DNA of 64,000 nt from Thiocystis violacea (GTDB lineage: Bacteria; Pseudomonadota; Gammaproteobacteria; Chromatiales; Chromatiaceae). The stretch covers positions 50,975-114,974 of the forward strand of contig NZ_NRRG01000009.1 in the NCBI RefSeq assembly GCF_016583575.1, read 5' to 3'. The number at the start of each line of letters is the position of its first letter. The first letter of the stretch is position 1. Under the pieces are notes generated by a model. It worked only from the letters and a program-made list of their open reading frames with translations. It had not been told where the DNA came from and ran no database searches. A program made the translations under genes and the position numbers. This document shows, piece by piece, positions 6,700 to 14,260 of the stretch.

Positions 6700-9038
6700 G
6701 GCAAGACTCCCCGTTCGCTAGCCGGTGTTGAAGTTGGGACATCGCGCGCGATCGCGCAGGGATACCCGCGCATCGCGTTGGAGCCGCTGGCAGGATCGAA
6801 ACCTGCGTCGTCGATCAGCGCGTTGTAGTTGAAGCGATCGATGGCGTAGTCCGGCAAATCGAGCTCCGGGCAGGACTCCCACCACCCGTACTGCGCGCAG
6901 AGGCTATCGGCCGCGAGCCCGGCGGTGATGCGGGCACGCGCGCGCATCGACCCGACCGCTGACCGAATCCGAACCCAATCCCCTTCCGAGATACCCTCGC
7001 GTTCGGCCAGCTCCGGACCCAGCTCGACCAGCGGCTCGGGCAGCTTGCCGCGCAGCGCTGGCAAGGCATGCTGTTGACTGTGGCAGTAATAGGGCGACTT
7101 CGCCGTGGTGAGCCGCAGTGGGTAGGTAGCGCTCAGGGGTAGCTGGTCGATTTCGAACGTCGGAAGCGGGGATTGCCCCGCGTCCAGCAACGCCTCCGAA
7201 TAGAGTTCGAGTCGGCGGGTCGGGGTTGCGAAGCCATGGCGTCGATAGGGGCGATCCTCCGTCACGAGCGGCAGCGGCAACCCCTCGGGATGGCGCTCCA
7301 ACTCCTCAAGCGAGATCCCGGTCGGGGCGATCTGATGACGCAGCCCCGCCCCTTGGTCGCCGTCGAAGAAGCGGTCTCCCAGACCAAGCCGCTCGGCGAG
7401 CGCGAAGACGATGGCGGTATCCGACCGGCTCTCGCCCATCGGCGGCAGCACCGCTTGGCGGTACTGCAACCAGGCCGAGCCTCGCTCACCGAGCTGGAAT
7501 CCGGCCGCCAGGCCATCGCGCTCCCAGGGCGAGGCCACCGGAAGCACCAGATCGGCGTCGTCCGCCGTGGGGTTGAGAAACAGATCCGCGTGGACATAGA
7601 AGTCGAGGGCGCGCAAGGCCGGTACCAGGGTCGGCGTATTGGGTTTGGTGAGCAGCGGATTGGCGCCGAAGCTCAGCAGACCCCGCACCGGGTAGGGTTC
7701 GGCGTCGAGCACCGCGCGGGCGAAATCCCGACTCGTGACCCAGCCCCTGGCGGGCGGACCGAGCGGCCGCTCCGCTTGCCCCAGGGTCATGCCGAGCCGC
7801 TCCGGCGGCAGCAGATCCAGGCCCATGATGTCATTGAGCGGCGGCGCGGCGAAACGCCGGTTGCCACCGCGAGCCCCGAAGTCGCCGGCCAGCGCATGGA
7901 GCAGCCCGATCGCGCGGGCGGTTTGAGTCGCGTCCACCTGCTGGCAGATCCCGGCCCAATGGAAAAAGCTGACGGGTCCGGACGTATGCAGGAGGCGCGC
8001 GGTCTCGCGAATCTGCTCCTCGGGAAGGCCGCAGAGGGCCGCCGCGCGCGCTGGCGGATACTGGGCGCAGCGCTCGGCCAGACACTGAAAGGCCGGCCGA
8101 CAGCGCACCGGAAGGCCGCGCACCCGCACCACCCTGTCCCCGAAGAACGCCGCGCGCTCCGGCGACCCGTCGGGATAGCGGCCACTGGCCGGATCATAGG
8201 CCAACGGCCGTTGCCGGCCGGAATCCCAGACCATCAGGGTGTCGCCATCGCCGCGTATGAAGCGACCGTTATCGGCGCGCACCAGCAGCGGTCCATTCGA
8301 CCAGTGCGCGATGAACTGCGCGTCGTACCAGCCGTTCTCGATCATTTCACCGGCGATCGAGAGCGCCAGGATACCGTCGGTTCCAGGGCGCACCGCGAGC
8401 CACTGGTCGGCGGCCGCCGCGAGTCCGACCCGGCGGGGATCGACCACGACCAGCCGCGCGCCGCGCCGCCGGGTCCGCGCCGCCTCCCGCGCAAAGGCGG
8501 GCCAGGAGGTGGACGGATTGAACCCCCAGAAGAGCATGCAGCCGGTGTGCTCGAAGTCCGGGACGCCGATGTTCGATCCGAACGTCAGGGCGCTGCCGAA
8601 ATCCTTGTGCCAGTTACAGTTCTCGGTCGCGAAGAGGACGTTCGGGCTGCCGAAGGCGTGGGCCAGACGATGAATCCAGCCGAAGGCGTCCGCCACGGCG
8701 GTCCCGCTCGGCGTGGTGACCCCGAAGACGACCGATTCCGCGCCATGCCGATCCGCGCTCGCGCGCATCCGCTCCGCCGTGAAGCTCAGCGCCTCCTCCC
8801 AGGAGACGCGCCGCCAGCCGGGGTCGCCCTCCCCTTTCGGACGCGTGCGCATCAGCGGATGGAGCAGTCGCCGCGCGCTGTGCACCAGCTCCGGGGCCGC
8901 CCGGCCCTTGATGCAGAAGCTGCCGCCGGTCGGGTGCTCGGGATCGGGACGCACCCCGATCAAGCGCCCGTCCTCGACGCTGGAAATGGCTCCGCAACGC
9001 GAAATGCAGAGCGGGCAATAACCACGGATCTCATGCAT
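6696..9038 (-). CDS. Molybdopterin-dependent oxidoreductase (DMSO reductase superfamily)
   Basis: 780-residue catalytic subunit with a bis-molybdopterin guanine dinucleotide fold. The N-terminus holds a [4Fe-4S] motif, CPLCISRCG followed by a fourth cysteine in GSFCIKGRA. The FATENCNWHKDFG segment offers a cysteine as possible molybdenum ligand, and the C-terminal dinucleotide-binding domain has TTAKSPYYCHSQQHALP and GSNAMRGYPCAI. No twin-arginine leader is present, so it is cytoplasmic. ATG at 9038 is preceded by GGAG at good spacing; in-frame ATGs at 9065 and further upstream are weaker. It lacks NarB/NasA signatures, so the substrate is unknown; thiosulfate, polysulfide, formate or nitrate chemistry are all conceivable. 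It is co-transcribed with the TDT transporter upstream and overlaps the PuuD-like gene downstream. Confidence 0.82.
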   Translation of the reverse strand: MHEIRGYCPLCISRCGAISSVEDGRLIGVRPDPEHPTGGSFCIKGRAAPELVHSARRLLHPLMRTRPKGEGDPGWRRVSWEEALSFTAERMRASADRHGAESVVFGVTTPSGTAVADAFGWIHRLAHAFGSPNVLFATENCNWHKDFGSALTFGSNIGVPDFEHTGCMLFWGFNPSTSWPAFAREAARTRRRGARLVVVDPRRVGLAAAADQWLAVRPGTDGILALSIAGEMIENGWYDAQFIAHWSNGPLLVRADNGRFIRGDGDTLMVWDSGRQRPLAYDPASGRYPDGSPERAAFFGDRVVRVRGLPVRCRPAFQCLAERCAQYPPARAAALCGLPEEQIRETARLLHTSGPVSFFHWAGICQQVDATQTARAIGLLHALAGDFGARGGNRRFAAPPLNDIMGLDLLPPERLGMTLGQAERPLGPPARGWVTSRDFARAVLDAEPYPVRGLLSFGANPLLTKPNTPTLVPALRALDFYVHADLFLNPTADDADLVLPVASPWERDGLAAGFQLGERGSAWLQYRQAVLPPMGESRSDTAIVFALAERLGLGDRFFDGDQGAGLRHQIAPTGISLEELERHPEGLPLPLVTEDRPYRRHGFATPTRRLELYSEALLDAGQSPLPTFEIDQLPLSATYPLRLTTAKSPYYCHSQQHALPALRGKLPEPLVELGPELAEREGISEGDWVRIRSAVGSMRARARITAGLAADSLCAQYGWWESCPELDLPDYAIDRFNYNALIDDAGFDPASGSNAMRGYPCAIARDVPTSTPASERGVLP

Positions 9039-9091
9039 GCGGGATTGCTCCAGTAGAGAGTGCATCCCATCCTGAACGCGGTCTTGATGCA

Positions 9092-10186
9092 TCATTCGCG
9101 GCCGAGGCCAGACGCGCCGAGCCGCGTCACCATCCGCAGGATGCTTACGAGCCGCCGCAGGAGCCCGAAGAAGGTCAGTCCCCAGGCCAGGAAGGCGGCG
9201 TAGATGGTGACGGCCGGGATCACCCGCAGCACCTCCATGTCCAGTGCCATCGCCAGATGATGCGTACTGACGGTGTACATCCCCAGCGGAAAGACGGCGC
9301 CCCAGAACAGCGGCGTATAGACGAGGGGCACGCCTTTGCGCCAATGCGTCCAGACGGCCAGACAGATCAACAGCGGGATCCACCAGGTACCGGCGGCCCA
9401 GAAGAAGAGCGTGAAGCCCTTGATGAAGGGCGCCAGCTCCAGCAACAGTGGCGATTCCCCCGCGTGCAGGACCAGGGTCGCGCCCGCCTGCGTCGCGATG
9501 GCCGTGGCCCCCATGCTGATCCAGTAGGGCGGCGTGAGGCTGCCGGGCTCGACCGCCAGGAAGGTGAGCCGCTGAAAGACCAGGGCCATGATGTTCAGGT
9601 AGAGCATGCCGCCCATGAAGTAGAAGAGGAGGCAGAGGAAGAGGATGTCCTCCTGATGCGTCGGGAAATGCTCGGCGACGAGGGCGCCGAGCACCGCGAT
9701 GGACTGGGTGGCGACCGAGGCGATCAGCCAGACACCGCTCAGTCCCTCTTCGATGGACGGCTTACTCGGATGGACGATGACCGATGTAAAGAAGGCGTAG
9801 CTGATCAGTCCCCAGAGGCCGAGCGCGAGCATCCAGAGTCCTGTTGCCAGGTCCGCCTGGTCCGTCAGGATCAGGAGTTGGCTGCCGACGACGCTGGTCC
9901 CGGCGACGATGGTGAAATATCCGGGTCCCTTGGAGTGCGTGCGCAGGTCCGCCAGCAAGCGTTCCGGGTGCAACACCAGTCTCAGCAGCGTCATCGCCCA
10001 GAGGATCGTGAAGGCGACCAGGTTCAGCGCCAACAGCCCCATCGCGATCCGGTGAAATCCGAGTGCCTCGCCCGCCATCGAGACGATGCCGGTCGCCATG
10101 ACCAGCGCGAAAGACGCCGGTGAAAGACCGGAGATCCAATCCCGGGCGATGTGCGTGCCGGACCATTCTGACTGTGGCTGCTGCAT
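9092..10186 (-). CDS. TDT family (TehA/SLAC1-like) anion transporter
   Basis: 364-residue membrane protein with about ten hydrophobic helices. It begins with the family's opening GLSPASFALVMATGIVSM and retains FYFMGGMLYLNIMALVFQRL and PLFWGAVFPLGMYTVSTHHLA, as in tellurite-resistance/dicarboxylate (TDT) transporters. Members export or channel anions such as malate, nitrate, chloride or sulfite. Its place directly after narGHJI and before a molybdoenzyme makes an oxyanion or sulfite substrate attractive, but this is inference. The gap to the molybdoenzyme start is 53 bases with no terminator. Confidence 0.85.
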   Translation of the reverse strand: MQQPQSEWSGTHIARDWISGLSPASFALVMATGIVSMAGEALGFHRIAMGLLALNLVAFTILWAMTLLRLVLHPERLLADLRTHSKGPGYFTIVAGTSVVGSQLLILTDQADLATGLWMLALGLWGLISYAFFTSVIVHPSKPSIEEGLSGVWLIASVATQSIAVLGALVAEHFPTHQEDILFLCLLFYFMGGMLYLNIMALVFQRLTFLAVEPGSLTPPYWISMGATAIATQAGATLVLHAGESPLLLELAPFIKGFTLFFWAAGTWWIPLLICLAVWTHWRKGVPLVYTPLFWGAVFPLGMYTVSTHHLAMALDMEVLRVIPAVTIYAAFLAWGLTFFGLLRRLVSILRMVTRLGASGLGRE

Positions 10187-10272
10187 GCTTGGTCATCCAC
10201 CGGAAAGTTGTCGCTTGTTTCTCCGCCCGACGGTGGAAAGCGACAGGAACCGCGCGGCGCGAACTGAGCGAG

Positions 10273-10434
10273 GTAGGATGGGCAGAGCGAAAGCGATGCC
10301 CATCTTTCCAGCCGCTGCGCATTCAGGTTTGTGCCGGATGACATCGGCACGGTTCGATGGGCATCGCGGCGCTCGGCCCAATCCTTGCGTTTCGAGCGTA
10401 CAGGATGGGCATCGCTCCGCTCTGCCCATCCTAC
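10273..10434. repeat. Inverted pair of a dispersed GTAGGATGGG repeat
   Basis: Two copies of a repeat face each other: 10273-10304 (GTAGGATGGGCAGAGCG...) and, reverse complemented, 10404-10434, with 31 or 32 bases matching apart from a small indel. The pair fills the gap between narI and the TDT gene. A second, exact inverted pair of the same family is at 37791-37822 and 38023-38054. Repeats of this form behave like REP elements in many gammaproteobacteria; a transcript crossing it could fold into a long hairpin and attenuate or terminate nar transcription. Confidence 0.8.
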
Positions 10435-11978
10435 GGCGACCGCCGCTGGGCGCTCGCGATTTGGCTTCTCGGCAGGATGTCGTGCTCCAGATAGGCGATG
10501 AGCGCCCAGATCCGCTCCGGTCCAACCTCGGCGTAGTGGGGCATGAGCCATTCGCCTTTCGCGCGCGGCATCCCGGCGGCGATGCGGTAGTACAACTGCG
10601 TCGGGCTGGCGCCGCCCTTCAGCGGTTGGGTGCGCAGATTGCGGGGCGGGATGACGTGACCGGCGGCATCCGTCCGGAGCTTGGTCAGGACGCCATCGCC
10701 CGCGCCGCTGTCGCCGTGGCAGACGGTGCAGAGGCTGGCGTAGTCCTGCTTGCCCTGGGCGATCATGGCCGCCGTCGTGGCCGGGCGCTCCGGGATGGCG
10801 ATCCGCTCGCCCGGCGCGGGGCGATCCTGCCAGAGGAATTTCACCGTCTCGATCAGCGACGCCACCTGGCGCTCGGAGAGCCGGCCAAAATTGGGCATGC
10901 CGGAGCCGTGCAGTCCATTGACGATGACGTGTCGCAGATCGGCATCTGACGCGACCCCATTGTTCGTGGAGATGAACTGGAAGTGTCCGGCGGTGAGGTC
11001 GCGCGGCACGGCGCTGAAGGTCGGTGACTTGGCCCCTGGGCCATCGCCATGCCCCTTGAGTCCATGGCAGCGGGCGCACTGACTCACATAGAGCGGATAG
11101 CCGTCGAGCACCGTCCGACCAGGCGTCGCCTCCGATGGCTCCGCCGCGGTCGTCTTGGCCTGCGCCTCCTGCACCAGCCCATCCAGGTTCGGTCCCGGCA
11201 GGGTCAGGCCGATCAGGCCCAGCACCGCGAGCACGCCGGCGGCCAGATAGGTCATATAGGACTTGTCCGTAACCCCCTTGAACTCCCAGCAGCCGAGCAC
11301 CCAGCCGTTCTGGAACTTCTTCGCCGCCGTGCGCAGCACCTGATAGGGGCGGACGAAATAGTTCACCGGCAGCGTCCAGGCGTGGATGAGCTTGGTGAAG
11401 GGGAAGTAGGCCGCGAAGGCGAAGGCCAGCAGCACATGCAGCTTGGTCAACAGCGGCGCGGAGGCCATCAGCTCCGGCTGGGGCGAGAAGCGCCAGAGGC
11501 TCGCGAACCAGGGTCCGGCGGTGAATGACACGCCCCAGATCTTGTGCACCAGCGCCTGATAGATGGCGATGCCGAGGATGGCGATCAGGAAGAGATGCAC
11601 GGCATAGTCGTCCGGCTGGCTCATGGCGCGCATCTCCGGCACCTGGATCCGGCGCGCCAGGGCGATGATGGAGCCGGTGATGGCGGCCAGGCCGCCGAGC
11701 GTCGCCATCCAGAAGAAGGCCCCGACCCAGCTTCCCCACCCCAGGATGCCGCCGATCAGCCCGGCGAGGTGGCCGAAGAAGACCAGGAAGATGCCCCAGT
11801 GCAGCAGGTGCGCGGCCAGACCCAGGATGTCACGGCCGAGAAAGATACCGCTGGCGCGGGTGCTCATGCCGAAGGGTCGGTAGACCATGCGGATGAAGGG
11901 CACCACGAAGAAGAGCGTCAGCGCCACGTAGGGGAAGACGCCCCAGATCAGATAACTCGAACCAAGATAGTCGTTCAT
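10431..11978 (-). CDS. narI: NarI nitrate reductase gamma subunit fused to a diheme cytochrome c
   Basis: 515-residue protein. Residues about 1-230 are NarI, the membrane cytochrome b that passes quinol electrons to NarHG: candidate haem b ligands are His57, His60 and His70 in HLLHWGIFLVFFGH, and His181 and His199 in LTKLHVLL and KLIHAW. A further hydrophobic segment (about 242-262, YMTYLAAGVLAVLGLIG) follows; five NarI helices plus this sixth would place the rest in the periplasm. The C-terminal part has two haem c motifs, CARCH (301-305) and CTVCH (417-421), each in a cytochrome c fold. Standard NarI ends near residue 225, so this is a fusion. ATG at 11978 shares a base with the narJ stop. 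Confidence 0.88.
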   Translation of the reverse strand: MNDYLGSSYLIWGVFPYVALTLFFVVPFIRMVYRPFGMSTRASGIFLGRDILGLAAHLLHWGIFLVFFGHLAGLIGGILGWGSWVGAFFWMATLGGLAAITGSIIALARRIQVPEMRAMSQPDDYAVHLFLIAILGIAIYQALVHKIWGVSFTAGPWFASLWRFSPQPELMASAPLLTKLHVLLAFAFAAYFPFTKLIHAWTLPVNYFVRPYQVLRTAAKKFQNGWVLGCWEFKGVTDKSYMTYLAAGVLAVLGLIGLTLPGPNLDGLVQEAQAKTTAAEPSEATPGRTVLDGYPLYVSQCARCHGLKGHGDGPGAKSPTFSAVPRDLTAGHFQFISTNNGVASDADLRHVIVNGLHGSGMPNFGRLSERQVASLIETVKFLWQDRPAPGERIAIPERPATTAAMIAQGKQDYASLCTVCHGDSGAGDGVLTKLRTDAAGHVIPPRNLRTQPLKGGASPTQLYYRIAAGMPRAKGEWLMPHYAEVGPERIWALIAYLEHDILPRSQIASAQRRSP

Positions 11979-12703
11979 CAGCGTTCCCACCCTGTCAGTG
12001 ACAGACCTTGAGAGGACGGCGCTCCCGCCGGGCTACCCATGCGCACCGGGATGGTCGCCTTGACCTCCGGATCGAGCCAGACCGGATCGTCGGCAAGACG
12101 CTCCTGGTCCTCCTCCGCGACCGACTCCAGCGCCTCCATCAGCAGGTCATAGACGCTCTCGTACTTCTGGAGCGCCTTACGCATCGGCGGAATGCCGGGC
12201 AGGAGACACTGGTCGACGAAGCGTCGTCGCAGACCGATGCCGTCGCGCTCCGGGTGGTCGGCGCTGATCGCCAAGAACTCGATCATCACCGGCAGGAAGT
12301 CCGGCAGCTCCGCCCCCGCCAGGTCGAACCCGAAGTGCTCGTACATGGCCTTGAGTTCGATCATGTACTGGTTGCGCCCGCAGGCCCCCGCGCCCCGGCA
12401 GGAGTTGGGCTCGTCGTAGAGATGCGCCCCCAGATAGAGCGGACAGGGCGGCGTCAGCTCCAGGGTCTGGGTGTATTCATCGACGTCGTGCGCGGCTGGG
12501 GAGGCCAGGAAACGCTCGATGCACTCACGCATCGGCGTCCGTGGCAGGGCTTCGAGGGCGCGCTCCACCCGTCCGGCATCCCGGACGGCTGGATTGAGCA
12601 ACAGCTCCGCGATCACCCCGTACATGGCCCCGAGATCCCAGCCCGCCGACCCCGTCGATCCCAGTTCCTCCGCGAAGGATTCAGTCAGTCGGACGGCGCT
12701 CAT
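11978..12703 (-). CDS. narJ: NarJ nitrate reductase assembly chaperone
   Basis: 241-residue cytoplasmic chaperone of the TorD/NarJ group that binds apo-NarG and helps insertion of the molybdenum cofactor and iron-sulfur clusters before membrane docking. The family core is visible as LYLGAHLYDEPNSCRG, then MIELKAMYEHFGFDL and ELPDFLPVMIEFLA. It sits two bases after narH and its TGA stop overlaps the narI start, a typical compact narGHJI arrangement. The length matches the E. coli protein closely. Confidence 0.92.
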   Translation of the reverse strand: MSAVRLTESFAEELGSTGSAGWDLGAMYGVIAELLLNPAVRDAGRVERALEALPRTPMRECIERFLASPAAHDVDEYTQTLELTPPCPLYLGAHLYDEPNSCRGAGACGRNQYMIELKAMYEHFGFDLAGAELPDFLPVMIEFLAISADHPERDGIGLRRRFVDQCLLPGIPPMRKALQKYESVYDLLMEALESVAEEDQERLADDPVWLDPEVKATIPVRMGSPAGAPSSQGLSLTGWER

Positions 12704-12705
12704 GG

Positions 12706-14256
12706 TCAGCTCCCCACACCCATCTTGTTGCCGTGGAAGGAGGTGCGCCGCTTGGGACTCTGTTCCGGAGCCAAGAGGTCGTACCCGGTGAAGCCGCGCT
12801 CCAGATAAGGCGCGTTGTCGGTGTCCTCGGTGCGCGAGGTGGCGATGACGAAGCGCTCGTGGAAATGCGCCAGGGACAGCAGCCTATGCATGTGCCGCGC
12901 CTGCTCGATGGTCAGCCCGACCGCCTTGAGGATGCTGTCGTCGGTGCGGCCCTCCACCCGCTCCTGCCGGCGGAACTCGCGCAGCGCGAGCTGACGCAGC
13001 AGCGCCGTCTCGACCAGCTCGGTATTGCCGGCCGCCAGCAGACGGGCCAGATACTCGATCGGGATGCGGAACTCCTTGAGGTCCGGCAGCACCGTTCCGC
13101 CGTTCACCATGTCGAGCGTCCCGCGCGCGTTCGGCTTGGCCGTCTGCACCGGACTCTCCGGCGGGATGTAGAACAGGCTCGGCAGGGTGCGGAATTCCGG
13201 ATGCAGCGGCAGCGCGATCTCCCACTCCTTGACCATCCTGTAGACCGGCGAGCGGCGGCAGGCGTCCAGCCAGTTGTCCGAGACCCCCTGGCGCTTGGCC
13301 TCGGCGATGACCTCCGGATCGAAGGGGTCGAGGATGATCTCGCGGTGGCGCGCCACCAGGTCCTTCTCGTCCTTGGTGTTGGCGACCTCGGCGACCCGGT
13401 CCAGGTCATAGAGCAAGGGACCCAGATAGCGGATGCGCCCGACGCACGCCTGGAAGCACATGGGCGGCTGCCCGGTCTCCAGACGCGGGAAGCAGAGGAT
13501 GCACTTCTCCGACTTGCCGGTGCGCCAGTTGTAGTAGGTCTTCTTGTAGGGACAGCCCGAGACGCAGTAGCGCCAGCCGCGGCAGCGGTCCTGATCGATG
13601 AGGACCACGCCGTCCTCCTCGCGCTTGTAGTTGGCGCCCGAGGGACAGGAGCCGACGCAGCCCGGATTGAGGCAGTGGTTGCAGATGCGGGGCAGGTACA
13701 TCATGAAGGACTGCTCGAACTTCAGCAGCGCCTTGCGGGCCTCCGGCGTCATGTCGCTGAAGTTGTAGTCGAGCGAGCCGGTCCCCTCCTCGTGCGTGCC
13801 GGCGCCGTTGTCCTCCCAGTTGACCCCATAGGTCAGCTCGATGTCCTCCTCGCCCGTGATCTGCGACTTGGGACGCGCGACCGGCTGCGAATACTTGGTC
13901 GGCTGCTCGGAGTGCAGATCCTCGTAGGTGAAGGTGAAGGGTCCCTTGCCGTAGTAGTCGTTCATCTGCGGCAGCACGGGGTTGTAGAAGAGACTGATCA
14001 TCTCCCAGAAGCGCGACGCCTGATTGAGCTTGGGCGCGTCGCCCTCCGGATCCTGCTTCCAGCCGCCCCGGTACTTCTCCTGGTTCTCCCACTGCTTGGG
14101 ATAACCCGCGCCGGGCTTGGTCTCGACGTTGTTCCAGAACATGTATTCCGCGCCTTCGCGGTTGGTCCAGACGTTCTTGCACGCAATGGTGCAGGTTTGA
14201 CAACCCAGGCACTTATCCAGGTTGAAGACGATTCCCATCTGTTGCTTGATGCGCAT
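12706..14256 (-). CDS. narH: NarH nitrate reductase beta subunit
   Basis: 516-residue iron-sulfur subunit that carries electrons from NarI haems to NarG. Four cysteine clusters are visible in order: CLGCQTCTIACKNVW (about residues 18-32), CNHCLNPGCVGSCPSG, CRGWRYCVSGCPYKK and CILCFPRLETGQPPMC. The tryptophan in the third cluster, in place of cysteine, is the usual NarH signature of a [3Fe-4S] cluster. Start ATG at 14256 gives MRIKQQMGIVFNLDKC, as in other NarH proteins. It is 4 bases downstream of narG and in the same operon. Confidence 0.95.
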   Translation of the reverse strand: MRIKQQMGIVFNLDKCLGCQTCTIACKNVWTNREGAEYMFWNNVETKPGAGYPKQWENQEKYRGGWKQDPEGDAPKLNQASRFWEMISLFYNPVLPQMNDYYGKGPFTFTYEDLHSEQPTKYSQPVARPKSQITGEEDIELTYGVNWEDNGAGTHEEGTGSLDYNFSDMTPEARKALLKFEQSFMMYLPRICNHCLNPGCVGSCPSGANYKREEDGVVLIDQDRCRGWRYCVSGCPYKKTYYNWRTGKSEKCILCFPRLETGQPPMCFQACVGRIRYLGPLLYDLDRVAEVANTKDEKDLVARHREIILDPFDPEVIAEAKRQGVSDNWLDACRRSPVYRMVKEWEIALPLHPEFRTLPSLFYIPPESPVQTAKPNARGTLDMVNGGTVLPDLKEFRIPIEYLARLLAAGNTELVETALLRQLALREFRRQERVEGRTDDSILKAVGLTIEQARHMHRLLSLAHFHERFVIATSRTEDTDNAPYLERGFTGYDLLAPEQSPKRRTSFHGNKMGVGS

Positions 14257-14260
14257 GAGG

